Assembly: GCA_947453065.1 (NCBI GenBank)
Contig: CANGFJ010000002.1
Location: 1-44,757 of the forward strand
Direction of reading: 5' to 3'
Source of the DNA: Pseudomonadota bacterium
GTDB lineage: Bacteria > Pseudomonadota > Gammaproteobacteria > Steroidobacterales > Steroidobacteraceae
Length of the DNA: 44,757 nucleotides
Shown: positions 1 to 9,964 of the stretch, piece after piece
Numbering within the stretch: the first letter of the stretch is position 1
Layout: every line of letters starts with the position of its first letter
The notes under the pieces: generated by a model
The model's database searches: none
The model's input: only the letters and a program-made list of their open reading frames with translations
Told to the model about the DNA's origin: nothing
Made by a program: the position numbers and the translations under genes

Positions 1-2
1 GC

Positions 3-551
3 ATCGATGCGTTCCGCGACTATCAGTTCACCGAGGCCTGGACCTGGGAGCACCAGGCCCTGCTGCATGCCCGCGCGGTGGCGGGCGATCCGGCCCTGCG
101 CGCGCGCGCCGAGGCACTGCGACTGGACGTGCTGCAGAACGCGGTGCGGCGCGACGACCTCAAGTCCCAGGTCCGCGATATGCGCGAGCGCATGCGACGC
201 GAACTCTCGGGGGCAGGCCCGGGTCGGTTTGACCTGAAGCAGGACCGCGGCGGTATCGCCGACATCGAATTCCTGGCGCAGTACTGGGCGCTGCGCTGGG
301 CCCGGGACTACCCGCCCGTGGTGATGTTCCCCGACACGATCCGCCAGCTCGAATCGGTGGCCTCCGCGGCGCTGGTGCCGCAGGAAACCGTGGACCAGCT
401 GGTGAAGGCCTACCAGGCCTACCGGGTGGTCGGGCACCACCGTTCGCTGGACGGCCTGGACAACCTGCTGGAGGCCGGTGCGTTCACGGCCGAGCGCCAG
501 CAGGTGGCGGCGATCTGGGAAGCTGCGACGCAGGCCGATGCCGGCCTATAA
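3..551 (+). CDS. glnE: Bifunctional glutamine synthetase adenylyltransferase/deadenylase, C-terminal fragment (5' truncated by window edge)
   Basis: Frame 3 reads IDAFRDYQFTEAWTWEHQALLHARAVAG...FDLKQDRGGIADIEFLAQYWALRWA...HHRSLDGLDN; GlnE-type WTWEHQAL and GGIADIEFLAQ motifs. Confidence 0.93.
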   Translation: MDAFRDYQFTEAWTWEHQALLHARAVAGDPALRARAEALRLDVLQNAVRRDDLKSQVRDMRERMRRELSGAGPGRFDLKQDRGGIADIEFLAQYWALRWARDYPPVVMFPDTIRQLESVASAALVPQETVDQLVKAYQAYRVVGHHRSLDGLDNLLEAGAFTAERQQVAAIWEAATQADAGL

Positions 552-561
552 TCCCCGGATC

Positions 562-759
562 ATGTCCAGCACACCCAAACTTAAGCTGCCGGCCAACGCC
601 GCCCAGCACTACGAAGTCGACGCCGCCGACCTGCCGTTGGCCTGCCCGATGCCCGAAATGGCCTTGTGGAACTCGCACCCGCGGGTCTATCTCGCCATCG
701 AAGAGACCGGCTCGGCCAAATGCCCCTACTGCGGGGCCGAGTACACGCTCAAGGGCTGA
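562..759 (+). CDS. Small zinc-finger (CHCC-type) domain protein
   Basis: 65 aa; ACPMPEMALWNSHPRVYLAIEETGSAKCPYCGAEYTLKG matches the zf-CHCC layout; ATG at 562. Confidence 0.8.
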   Translation: MSSTPKLKLPANAAQHYEVDAADLPLACPMPEMALWNSHPRVYLAIEETGSAKCPYCGAEYTLKG

Positions 760-783
760 AGCGCCCGCGTGCCGCGCCGCCCG

Positions 784-1173
784 TCAGTAGGCGGCGTAGG
801 ATTTCTCTTCGACGATGGTCGAGCCCAGCGTCACGTTGAGCCGCTTCTTGATCGCGGCCCGTTCGTCGTTCTCGATGTACACCGCGCGCGCCAGTTCGAT
901 GAACTGCGCGTCGAAGGCCTTGGCGCGTTCCTTGTCGCGGATGCGGTCCTCGATGTCCCACAGCCGCTCGTTCACCGCCAGCAGGGCCGCCTGGTCGGCG
1001 CTGATGTCTGTCGCGGCCCAGGCAGAGGCCTGCCAGCAGCGCGTCAGCACGTCGAGTTCGACGCGCACGTTGGCGACCTTGGTCGCATCGCTGATGCGGC
1101 GGGACTTGATCTGCAGGATGGTGAGCTTGTCGATGAGCTCGCCGGGCGAAACGGGCGCTAGGATTTCGTTCAT
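784..1173 (-). CDS. DUF6165-like protein
   Basis: MNEILAPVSPGELIDKLTILQIKSRRI...; ATGA start/stop overlap with the upstream GT9 gene. Confidence 0.7.
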   Translation of the reverse strand: MNEILAPVSPGELIDKLTILQIKSRRISDATKVANVRVELDVLTRCWQASAWAATDISADQAALLAVNERLWDIEDRIRDKERAKAFDAQFIELARAVYIENDERAAIKKRLNVTLGSTIVEEKSYAAY

Positions 1174-2246
1174 GCGCGCGATCTTAACAGCCCGGCATCG
1201 GCCAGCGACTGCAGGCGCTCCAGCACGTCCTCTACGCGGATCAAGTCCATGACGCCGGGCTGTTCGATCTTGCGGGTCCACGGCAGTTGCGTGGCGGGCT
1301 TGCCGCAGTACGCCTGCGCCGCTGTGTCGTAGCGGTCGACCGACCACTGGCGCGAGAGATAAGGACCGCTGCGCGCCGGGTTGGTCGCGGCATACAGGCC
1401 GATCACCGGCACGCCGGCCAGCGTCCCCATGTGCGCCGGCCCCGAGTCCGGCGACAGCAGCACGGTGGCGCGCTCCAGCAGGGCCAGCATCTGCGGCAGC
1501 GAATCCTTGCCGATCTGGTTGAGTACCGACGTGGTCGCCGCAGCTTCGATGGCCGCGCCCATCTCCCGCTCGATCGGCGCAGGCCCGCCGCACAGGATGA
1601 CCTTCAGGCCCAGCACCTGTTGCGCGTGGTCGATGACCGCCGCGTAGCGCTCGGCGCGCCAGTTGCGCAGGCTGTGGCTGGAGCAGGGGCTGACCACCAG
1701 CGTCGCCTGCCCATCGGGAATCAGGGCACGCGCATAGTCACGCGCGGCCTCCGGCAGGGGCAGGGCATGTTGCAACGGCAGCTGTGGCAGGCCCAGGGCA
1801 TCTGCAAAGCCCTGGAAGCTGTCGAGCACGTGTTCGCGCTGGCGCACCGGCACGCGGTGCGTGGTGAACAGCCACTGCAGTTCGCGCGCCCGTGCCCGGT
1901 CAAACCCGAGCTTCACGCGCGCCCGGATGTGGCGGGCGAGCAGGCTGGCGCGCAGGGCCACCTGCAGGTGCAGCAGCAGGTCATACGACTGGGCGCGCAG
2001 TTGGTGCTTGAGCGCAGCCCGGGCATCGCGGCTGGCGCGCTTGTCGACGATGATAAACTCGACCTCGGGCAGCAGGCTCATGAGCCGCGCCTCGATCTTG
2101 CCGATCACCCAGGTGAAGCGGGCCTGCGGCCAGGCCTGCTGCATCCGGCGCAGCAGCGGCACGACATGGCAGGTGTCGCCGATGGCCGAGAGCCGCAGGA
2201 TGCAGATGCGCTCGGGGGGTGTCTTGAACGGGAAATCAGCGGGCAT
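1170..2246 (-). CDS. Glycosyltransferase family 9 (heptosyltransferase-like)
   Basis: ICILRLSAIGDTCHVVPLLR N-terminus and LLSPDSGPAHMGTLAGVPVIGLYAATNPARSGPY C-terminal motif typical of WaaC/WaaF-like GT9. Confidence 0.88.
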   Translation of the reverse strand: MPADFPFKTPPERICILRLSAIGDTCHVVPLLRRMQQAWPQARFTWVIGKIEARLMSLLPEVEFIIVDKRASRDARAALKHQLRAQSYDLLLHLQVALRASLLARHIRARVKLGFDRARARELQWLFTTHRVPVRQREHVLDSFQGFADALGLPQLPLQHALPLPEAARDYARALIPDGQATLVVSPCSSHSLRNWRAERYAAVIDHAQQVLGLKVILCGGPAPIEREMGAAIEAAATTSVLNQIGKDSLPQMLALLERATVLLSPDSGPAHMGTLAGVPVIGLYAATNPARSGPYLSRQWSVDRYDTAAQAYCGKPATQLPWTRKIEQPGVMDLIRVEDVLERLQSLADAGLLRSRA

Positions 2247-2265
2247 GCGCGAGGGTCTTTAGTCG

Positions 2266-2985
2266 ATGACGGACATCAAGCGCTTTGCCACGAGCGGCGC
2301 GGCCGGCTGTGGCGCGATGCTATACGCGCCCTCCCGTGCCAGCAAATTCGCGGTGCCCTGGTTCGAGCCGCGTTACTGGATGACCCAGGGCGCTGTGGAC
2401 GGCGAGGCACTGGGACGTGGCACGACCTGGATCGTGCGCGAAGGTGAGCGATGCCTGGTGCTGCGTCACTATCGCCGCGGAGGGCTGATCGCACGGCTCT
2501 CGCCCGATCGCTACCTCTGGCGCGGCGAGGCCGCCACGCGGCCGTTCCAGGAGCTGCTGCTCATCGACCTCATGCACACGGCAGGCCTGCCGGTCCCGGC
2601 ACCCATCGCGGCCCGCTATCAGCGGCAAGGCGCCTTCTATCGCGCCGACCTGATCACCGAGTTCCTGCCCGACACCCAGTCGCTCGCGCAGCGGCTGGCG
2701 GCCGGTGAAGTGCCGCTGGAGAGCTGGGCCGCCATCGGCCGTTGCCTGCGGCGCTTACATGATTTTGGTATCTGCCACGCCGATCTCAACGCCCACAACG
2801 TGCTGCTGCGGGGTCCTGCGGAGGTCTTTCTCATCGACTTCGACCGGGGGCGCCAGCGCCGGCCAGGCCTCTGGCGCGACGCCAACCTCGTGCGCTTGCG
2901 CCGCTCGATCGAAAAGGTCGGCGATGCACGGGGGCTGCCACTGGATGAAGCCGCCTGGCACTGCCTGCTGGCGGCTTACGCCTGA
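2266..2985 (+). CDS. kdkA: 3-deoxy-D-manno-octulosonic acid kinase
   Basis: WaaP/KdkA kinase fold: WIVREGERCLVLRHYRRGGLIARLSPDRYLW, ICHADLNAHNVLL, VFLIDFDRG; overlaps waaA start (TGATG). Confidence 0.87.
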   Translation: MTDIKRFATSGAAGCGAMLYAPSRASKFAVPWFEPRYWMTQGAVDGEALGRGTTWIVREGERCLVLRHYRRGGLIARLSPDRYLWRGEAATRPFQELLLIDLMHTAGLPVPAPIAARYQRQGAFYRADLITEFLPDTQSLAQRLAAGEVPLESWAAIGRCLRRLHDFGICHADLNAHNVLLRGPAEVFLIDFDRGRQRRPGLWRDANLVRLRRSIEKVGDARGLPLDEAAWHCLLAAYA

Positions 2986-4319
2986 TGCTGCGTCTTCTCT
3001 ACACCGCGCTGCTGAGGCTGTTGCTGCCGGTGGTGGGGCTCCTGCTGTGGTGGCGGGGTCGGCGTGATCCCGCACTGCGGGTCGACCTGGGCGAACGACT
3101 GGGCCGCGGCCCCGCGCGCAGCGGTCCGCAGCCGATCTGGCTGCATGCGGTGTCGGTGGGCGAGGTGCAGGCCGCGGCCGGCCTCATCGCGCTGCTGCGG
3201 GCCCGCGATCCGCGTCGGCCGGTGCTGCTGACCATGGCAACCGCCACGGGCCGGCAGCGGGCCGAGGCGCTCTACGCCGCTGCGATTGGCGCCACGGGCG
3301 AGGGCGTGGCGCCGCTGGCGCTGCGCTATGCGCCCTTTGACCTGCCGGGTGCCGCCGCGCGATTCCTGGAGACCGAGCGACCCTGTGCCGCGATCTTCCT
3401 GGAGACGGAGCTGTGGCCCAACCTCCTGGCGGCCTGCGCGCGGCGTGGCCTACCGGTCGCCCTGGTCAGCGCGCGCCTGTCGGAGCGGTCGCTGCGCCGA
3501 TACCGCAGTCTCGCGCGGGGCCTCATGCGCCGGACCTTGCGCGGGCTGGCGTGCATTGCGGCCCAGAGCGAAGCGGATGCGGCCCGTTTCATCGCCCTCG
3601 GGGCCGAGGCTGCCCGCGTGGCGGTAGCCGGCAACGTGAAGTTTGATTTCCCGCTACCAGTCGACCTGCCGGCGCGGTCGGCGGCCCTGCGCCAGCGCTG
3701 GCTGGGCGAGCGGCGGGTCTGGGTGGCAGGCAGTACGCATGCGGGCGAGGAGCAGCAGCTGCTGGCGGCGCATCGCCGCCTGTTGTCGGTGTGGCGGGGG
3801 GCGGCCAGCCAGGGGGCCGCGCCCCTGCTGGTGCTGGTGCCCCGACACCCGGAGCGCTTCGCCCAGGTGGCCCAGTGGCTGACGCGCGAAGGCGTGCCGT
3901 TCCTGCGCCGGTCCGATGGCGAGTCCCGACTGGCGGCAGATACGCAGGTGCTGTTGGTCGACACGCTGGGCGAGCTGCTGGCGTTCTATGGCTGTGCCGA
4001 GATCTGCTTTGTGGGCGGCACCCTGGTGCCCATCGGCGGTCACAACCTGCTGGAGCCGGCCGCTCTGGGACTGCCGGTGTTGAGCGGGCCCCATCACTTC
4101 AATTCACCCGATGCAGCCCGGCTGCTGGTCGACTGCGGCGCGCTCGAAATCAGCCACGACGCCGACGGACTGGCCGCTGCGCTGCTGCGGCTGTTCACCG
4201 ACAGCGCCGAGGCTGTACGGCGCGGCGCCGCAGGGCGGGACAGGGTGGTCGCCAACCGGGGCGCTGCCGCCCGAAGTCTGGCGCTGCTGGGGGGCGTGCT
4301 GCCCCCCCTGCTGGACTAG
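2985..4319 (+). CDS. waaA: 3-deoxy-D-manno-octulosonic acid transferase
   Basis: PIWLHAVSVGEVQAA, FLETELWPNLL, SARLSERS, GGTLVPIGGHNLLEPAALGLPVLSGPH motifs. Confidence 0.94.
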   Translation: MLRLLYTALLRLLLPVVGLLLWWRGRRDPALRVDLGERLGRGPARSGPQPIWLHAVSVGEVQAAAGLIALLRARDPRRPVLLTMATATGRQRAEALYAAAIGATGEGVAPLALRYAPFDLPGAAARFLETERPCAAIFLETELWPNLLAACARRGLPVALVSARLSERSLRRYRSLARGLMRRTLRGLACIAAQSEADAARFIALGAEAARVAVAGNVKFDFPLPVDLPARSAALRQRWLGERRVWVAGSTHAGEEQQLLAAHRRLLSVWRGAASQGAAPLLVLVPRHPERFAQVAQWLTREGVPFLRRSDGESRLAADTQVLLVDTLGELLAFYGCAEICFVGGTLVPIGGHNLLEPAALGLPVLSGPHHFNSPDAARLLVDCGALEISHDADGLAAALLRLFTDSAEAVRRGAAGRDRVVANRGAAARSLALLGGVLPPLLD

Positions 4320-4329
4320 CCGACTCGCC

Positions 4330-5745
4330 TTACGGCGAGGGCGGCAGGGGTTCCGGCGCGGGTGCCGGTGCCGCGACCGTCAACCACTTGTTGATCTCTT
4401 CGATCGTCGAGCGGTCGATGTCGCCAGAAGCCAGTCGCAGCTGGATCAGGCTGTTCAAGTAGGTGTAGCGGCTCTGCGAATAGTTCGTCTGCGCCTGGAT
4501 CAGCAGGCGGCGCGAATCCAGCACATCGACCGCGGTACGCGTACCGACTTCATAGCCGGCCTCGGTGGCCTTGAGGGCCGTCTGGCTGGACTCCAGGGCC
4601 TGGCGCAGGGCCTGCACCTGTGAGATGCCGCTGTTGACGCTGAGGTAAGAGTCGCGTGCCAGCCGCTCGGTTTCGCGAGAGCTGCGCTCCAGACGCTCTT
4701 TGGCGGCGATCCAGCTGTACTGGGACTGGCGCACCCGCGACTGGGTGGCGCCGCCGCTGAAGATCGGCACGGTGAACTGGATCGCCAGCGACTTGCCGTA
4801 GGCCTCGGAGGCGCTGTTGGTCGTCGTGGCAGGCGGCAGCAGGCGGGTGCTGTCGCTGTTCGAATAGCTGCGACCGGCCACCAGGTCAACAGTCGGCAAG
4901 TGGCCACTGAAGGACACCTGCACCTGGTCGCGCGCGATATCGGCCGCCAGGCGGCTGGCCAGCAGCGTGGCGTTCTGGTCCATCGACACCTTGACCCAGG
5001 CCTCTTCGCTGGCCGGGGCCGGCGTCAGCAGGGGCATGGTGTCGGCGGGCTTGTTCAGCGCGTTGTATTTCTCACCCACGGTGGCGCGCAGCTGCTCCTC
5101 GGTGTTCGAGAGGGTGCGCTTGGCGACGATGACGGCCGCGGCGGAGCTGTCTCGGGCAGCGCGGGCTTCTTGTACGTCGGTGATGGCGATGAGGCCCACT
5201 TCAAAACGCTTTTCGGCCTGCTCGAGCTGGCGCGAGAACGCATTGCGGGCGGCTTCCTGGGCTTCGACGACATCCTGCGCCGACAGCACGGCGAAGTACT
5301 GCTGGGCCACGCGCTGCGCGAGGGCCTGCCGGGCGACGAGGTAGTTGGCCTCGGCCTGCGCCACCTGGTGGCTGGCTGCCTTCAGGTTGGCCCAGTTGGC
5401 CCAGGAGAAGAGGTTCTGCCGGAGCGTCAGCCGCCAGGCGTCGGTGTTGGCGACGCTGGTACCGCCGGTGGGGGAGGTGGTCGGCTGGTTGCTGCCGAAC
5501 ACAAACTGCTGGAAGCCGGTGCCGTCACTCCAGTCGCGGGTGCGGCTGGCCGTGGCACTGGCCTGCGGCAGCAGGGCCGCTAAGGCCTGTGGTCGGGATT
5601 CCCGGGCTGCCAGACGCGTGGCGTCGGCCTCGCGGATCTGCGGATCGTTGACCAGGGCGCGGTCATAGACGGCGAGCAGGTCTTCGGAATGGGCGGCGCC
5701 CGCAGTGAGGCACAGCAGGGAGAGATACAGCGATCCGCGATTCAT
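4330..5745 (-). CDS. tolC: TolC family outer membrane efflux protein
   Basis: MNRGSLYLSLLCLTAGAAHSEDLLAVYDRALVNDPQIREADATR; TolC repeats, GYEVGTRTAVDVLDSRR; downstream of pcm as in many gammaproteobacteria; start chosen at 5745 rather than 5763. Confidence 0.92.
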   Translation of the reverse strand: MNRGSLYLSLLCLTAGAAHSEDLLAVYDRALVNDPQIREADATRLAARESRPQALAALLPQASATASRTRDWSDGTGFQQFVFGSNQPTTSPTGGTSVANTDAWRLTLRQNLFSWANWANLKAASHQVAQAEANYLVARQALAQRVAQQYFAVLSAQDVVEAQEAARNAFSRQLEQAEKRFEVGLIAITDVQEARAARDSSAAAVIVAKRTLSNTEEQLRATVGEKYNALNKPADTMPLLTPAPASEEAWVKVSMDQNATLLASRLAADIARDQVQVSFSGHLPTVDLVAGRSYSNSDSTRLLPPATTTNSASEAYGKSLAIQFTVPIFSGGATQSRVRQSQYSWIAAKERLERSSRETERLARDSYLSVNSGISQVQALRQALESSQTALKATEAGYEVGTRTAVDVLDSRRLLIQAQTNYSQSRYTYLNSLIQLRLASGDIDRSTIEEINKWLTVAAPAPAPEPLPPSP

Positions 5746-5817
5746 GGTGCACCAGAGAGACATTTGGCTCGGGTTAAGAGCGCGTCAGGGTCCAGCAAGT
5801 TCCCTTGCCGGGAACTT

Positions 5818-6483
5818 TCAGAACCGGAAGTGCTCGATTCGCTGGGCGTTGACCAGCGGATCAATCACGGTTTCAAAGAGGCTGTCCTGCCGGCGTTCGC
5901 CGGAGGCCTCGCAGGTGACAAGACGGGCTTCCATGGCCGCCCCCTCTCCCACGACCACGAAAAGGCGTCCGCCTGGCTTGAGCTGCGCTTCAAAGCGCGA
6001 GTCATAGACGGGCAGGGAGGCCGTGATGACGATGGCGTCATAGCGCGGCGGTCCGGCCAGCAACGTCAGGGCGTCGGCCTGCGTGATCTCGACGCCCGGA
6101 ATGCCGGCCGCCGCAAGGTTGCGGCGTGCCTGCTCGGCCAAGTCGGAGAAAATCTCCACGCTGCTGACTGCCGCGCCCTGCAGGGCCAGACAGGCCGACA
6201 GGAACCCTGAGCCAGTACCCACTTCCAGCACTGATTCCCGGGGCTGTACGTCAAGGGCCTGCAGAATGCGACCGGCCAGCTTCGGCGACAGCATGTGCTG
6301 CCCATGGGACAGCGGAATGCTGGTGTCGGCATACGCCACGTCGCGGTAGGCCGCAGGAACAAAATGCTCACGTGGGAGGCGGCGGAACAGGTTCAGGATG
6401 TCATTGTCCAGCACATCCCAGGCACGGATCTGCTGGGAAACCATCTGTTCTCGGGCGTATTCGGCGGCCTGCGGGCTGGACAT
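5818..6483 (-). CDS. pcm: Protein-L-isoaspartate O-methyltransferase family protein
   Basis: REHFVPAAYRDVAYADTSIPLSHGQHMLSPKLAGRILQALDVQPRESVLEVGTGSGFLSACLA; ATG at 6483 preferred over upstream 6561. Confidence 0.88.
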   Translation of the reverse strand: MSSPQAAEYAREQMVSQQIRAWDVLDNDILNLFRRLPREHFVPAAYRDVAYADTSIPLSHGQHMLSPKLAGRILQALDVQPRESVLEVGTGSGFLSACLALQGAAVSSVEIFSDLAEQARRNLAAAGIPGVEITQADALTLLAGPPRYDAIVITASLPVYDSRFEAQLKPGGRLFVVVGEGAAMEARLVTCEASGERRQDSLFETVIDPLVNAQRIEHFRF

Positions 6484-6660
6484 GTGTGGGTTCCGGACTC
6501 GACTTAATGCGGTGGATGCGGACGGAGCCGGCAAATTACGGTTTTTCGCCGGCTCTGCCAAGACAGGATATCAGGCCATGGGCCGGCTTTCTCCTTCAGC
6601 CTGAGGCAGTTATGTCTAACCGCCCCTGTCGCCGCATGGCGACTGGGCTATTCTCGCCAG

Positions 6661-8880
6661 ATGCCTATTACCGGGGTCCTGAGCCTGATTGCCGCGCTGG
6701 TCGCCGTGCTGATGCTGGCGTTGTACCTGCGGCAGCGCCGTGCGCTACAGGCCGTCTCCGATCTTGCGCAGGAACTGCAGCGTGCGGCCGCTGCTTCCGG
6801 CGGGGCCGGTGGTGATGAGGCGCTCTTTCAGGCAATCGGCGACCGCACGCACGAAATCGTGCTGGTCCATGGCGAATCCATACTCTACGCCAACCCGCAG
6901 TTCGCCGACTTGGTCGGCGTGGGGCGCGAGGCCGTCGTCGGCCGCAGCCTGCAGGACCTGGTCCCCAAGGACCACGCTGACCTGGTCTCGGACAACCTGC
7001 GCAAGCGCCTGGCCGGAGAAGAAGTCCCCCAGCGCTATGAAATTGACCTGATCGGCCTGCAGGGCCAGTTGACCCGACTGGAAATCGCCACCCACCCAGT
7101 CCTGTTCCAGGGGGCGGCGGCGTTGCTGATCACGGGCGTGGAAGTCATTCCGACCCAGGCCGTGCCGGCGCTCAACCTGCAGGGCATGTCTGAAGGCATG
7201 CGTTCCAGGGCCCGCAATGCGCTCGATTCGATGGGCGAGGCGGTCATCACCACCGATTCCGCGGGCCGCATTGATTACGCCAATGCCGCGGCCTGCCGCC
7301 TGATCGGCGTCGACCTGCGCGAGATCAAGGGTTCGACGCTGGGCGCCATCGTCAGCCTGGTGGACGAGACCGACCGCAAGTTGCTGGCCGACCCGGTCGA
7401 GCAGGCGCTCTCCAGTGGCACGGTCATCAACCTGGGACGGCGCGCGGTGCTGCTCTCGCATGTCAGCGGTAGCGAGCGTTCCATCGAGCTGTCGGCGGCG
7501 CCGATCCGCAGCCGCGACAACGCCGCAGAAGAAATCACCGGCACGGTGCTGCTGCTGCACGATGTCACCGAAGTGCGGGGCATCGCCCGCCAGATGTCCT
7601 ACCAGGCCACCCATGACGCGCTCACCGGCCTGGTGAACCGCATTGAATTCGAACTGCGCCTGGGCGAAGCCCTGCAGACCGCGCACCGGGGCGAAGCCAC
7701 GCACGTGCTGTGCTACGTCGACCTTGACCGGTTCAAGGCCGTCAACGACACCAGCGGTCACCTGGCCGGTGACAGCATGCTGCGCGAAGTGGCCAAGCTG
7801 CTGCGCGATGCGGTGCGCGACTCCGATACGGTGGCGCGCCTGGGCGGCGATGAGTTCGCCCTGCTGCTGGTGGGGTGCCCGCTCGAGAAGGCGCGCCAGA
7901 TCGCCCATGACCTGTCACGTGCCATCGCCGAATTCCGCTTCGTCTGGAAAGACCGCATCTATAACGTGGGCGCCAGCTGCGGCCTGGTCGAACTCGCGCG
8001 CGACAGTGGCACGGTAGAAGAGTCGCTCGCGGCAGCCGACTCTGCCTGCTATGTCGCCAAGAAGCAGGGCACCGGGCAAGTGGCGGTCTATTCGGCCCGC
8101 GATGAAGTCGTGGCGCGCCAGAGTGGTGAAATCCAGTGGTTGCAGACGCTGCAGACCGCGATCCGCGACAACCTGTTCCGCTTGTACTGGCAGCCTATCG
8201 TGTCGGCTTTTGGGGTCGATGGCCGCGGTCCGGCGATGGAAGTGCTGGTTCGGCTGGCCGATGAGTCCGGCCGCGAAATGGCCCCGGTGGATTTCCTGCG
8301 TGCGGCCGAGCGGTATCGCCTCATGGTCCTGATCGACCGCTGGGTCGTGCAGACCACACTGACCGCCCTGGGTCGGGGTGCGATCACGCTGGCAGGCGAG
8401 CGCAGCCTGGCCATCAACATCTCCGGTCAGACGCTGGCCGATGGGCAGTTCCTGGAGTTCGTGGTCGACTGTTTCGACCGCACCGGCGTGAATCCGGCGC
8501 AGGTGTGTTTCGAGCTCTCCGAAGCCTCGGTGGTGGCCAATCTGGAGCACGCGCGCCGCTTCGTGGGCGTGCTGCACGGCATGGGCTGCCAGTTCGCGCT
8601 GGATGACTTCGGCAGCAACCTGGGGTCGTTCTCGAACCTCAAGAACCTGCCGATGGACTACCTGAAGATCGACGGCTCGTTCATGCGCAACCTGGCGCGG
8701 GACAGCGTCAACCAGGCGATGGTCGCGGCCATGATCAAGCTGGCTCGTACGCTCAACTTCAAGGTCATTGCCGAGCAGGTCGAAGATGCCTCCGTGGTGG
8801 AAGCCGCGCGCAGCATGGGCATCGATTACCTGCAGGGCTACGCCATTGGCCGTCCGCAGCCGCTGTCACTGGCGGCCTGA
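6661..8880 (+). CDS. Membrane-anchored PAS-PAS-GGDEF-EAL cyclic-di-GMP signalling protein
   Basis: N-terminal TM, PAS segments, RLGGDEFALLL, EVLVR, FELSE, DDFGSNLGS, KIDGSF, AEQVE motifs. Confidence 0.92.
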   Translation: MPITGVLSLIAALVAVLMLALYLRQRRALQAVSDLAQELQRAAAASGGAGGDEALFQAIGDRTHEIVLVHGESILYANPQFADLVGVGREAVVGRSLQDLVPKDHADLVSDNLRKRLAGEEVPQRYEIDLIGLQGQLTRLEIATHPVLFQGAAALLITGVEVIPTQAVPALNLQGMSEGMRSRARNALDSMGEAVITTDSAGRIDYANAAACRLIGVDLREIKGSTLGAIVSLVDETDRKLLADPVEQALSSGTVINLGRRAVLLSHVSGSERSIELSAAPIRSRDNAAEEITGTVLLLHDVTEVRGIARQMSYQATHDALTGLVNRIEFELRLGEALQTAHRGEATHVLCYVDLDRFKAVNDTSGHLAGDSMLREVAKLLRDAVRDSDTVARLGGDEFALLLVGCPLEKARQIAHDLSRAIAEFRFVWKDRIYNVGASCGLVELARDSGTVEESLAAADSACYVAKKQGTGQVAVYSARDEVVARQSGEIQWLQTLQTAIRDNLFRLYWQPIVSAFGVDGRGPAMEVLVRLADESGREMAPVDFLRAAERYRLMVLIDRWVVQTTLTALGRGAITLAGERSLAINISGQTLADGQFLEFVVDCFDRTGVNPAQVCFELSEASVVANLEHARRFVGVLHGMGCQFALDDFGSNLGSFSNLKNLPMDYLKIDGSFMRNLARDSVNQAMVAAMIKLARTLNFKVIAEQVEDASVVEAARSMGIDYLQGYAIGRPQPLSLAA

Positions 8881-8887
8881 GCCGACC

Positions 8888-9952
8888 TCAGGGCCCGGCC
8901 AGCGGCTCGAAGTGGCGGCTGCCCAGGCGCTGCATCCGCTGATCCATCTGCTGTTCCCGCTCCGCGCCTGACGGGTGCGTCGAGAGAAAGCCCCCGTCTG
9001 CCGCCAGCCTGCGGAAGAAATCGCGCATACCCGATGGATCAATGCCGGCCGCGACCAGCCGGTCGAAGCCGCCGGCGTCGGCCTGACGTTCGGCGTCGCG
9101 TGAGAACTTCAGGCTGCCCAGCTGCGTCGCGGCGTCAGCGGCCAGGGTGCCGCCCCATTCGCCGGCGATCAGCGCCCAGGCCGCCCGCCAGCCCCAGTCC
9201 TTGGCCAGTGCCTGCAGGCTGTGCCGTTGTTCCACATGCTCGATCTCGTGGCCCAGGACACCAGCCAGTTCTTCGGGCCGCTGCATGGCCTGGAGCAGGC
9301 CGGTGTTCACGACGACGATGCCGCCGGGCAGGGCAAAGGCGTTGACCGTTGCATCCTCTGCGACGTGGAATTGGTAGCGATGCGGCGAGCCTTGGGTGAG
9401 GCGTTTGCCCAGCGTCCTCACCCGGTCGATCTCCGGGCCTTCGTCGCGCAAGGAGAGCCGGCCACGCAGCGCCTCGAAGGCACTGCGCCCGAAACGGGCC
9501 TCGGTGTCCTCGGGCACAGACTGGATGGCCCAGGCTGCGATGCGGTCTGCGTTGAAGTACAAAACAATCACCGCCAGCAGGGGCGAGAGCCCCAGTATCG
9601 CAAGGCTCGTCCACCCCACGGCGCGCCGCCTGCGCCGCGTCTTGACGGTGGCTTGTAAGGCGGCCATGCCCGACAGGCCTGAGCGTTGCGCAAGGCCCTG
9701 CAGGCGCGTTGCCTCGTCCGGATCCAGGACATGCACGAGCCAGTCGCCGTCAGGGGCATGCCAGGCCAGTTCGATGCCCCCACGTCCGAATCCCACCTCC
9801 CGCAGCCGCAGGGTCGAAGGACTGAGTGTGAGGGGGTGGTCCGCGCCCTGTGGCGTGACCGTCAGCGCATCACCCTGTATCGCCAACACGGCCGGCGTAC
9901 CGGTGACGGCGAGGCCCGGGCCGAAGACGAGTGCGCGGAAGGGTGCGGTCAT
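8888..9952 (-). CDS. M48 family metallopeptidase
   Basis: VLGHEIEHVEQRHS (HExxH), PGGIVVVNTGLLQ, DRQADAGGF-like second motif, central TM. Confidence 0.88.
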   Translation of the reverse strand: MTAPFRALVFGPGLAVTGTPAVLAIQGDALTVTPQGADHPLTLSPSTLRLREVGFGRGGIELAWHAPDGDWLVHVLDPDEATRLQGLAQRSGLSGMAALQATVKTRRRRRAVGWTSLAILGLSPLLAVIVLYFNADRIAAWAIQSVPEDTEARFGRSAFEALRGRLSLRDEGPEIDRVRTLGKRLTQGSPHRYQFHVAEDATVNAFALPGGIVVVNTGLLQAMQRPEELAGVLGHEIEHVEQRHSLQALAKDWGWRAAWALIAGEWGGTLAADAATQLGSLKFSRDAERQADAGGFDRLVAAGIDPSGMRDFFRRLAADGGFLSTHPSGAEREQQMDQRMQRLGSRHFEPLAGP

Positions 9953-9964
9953 GGTGTCCTGCGG

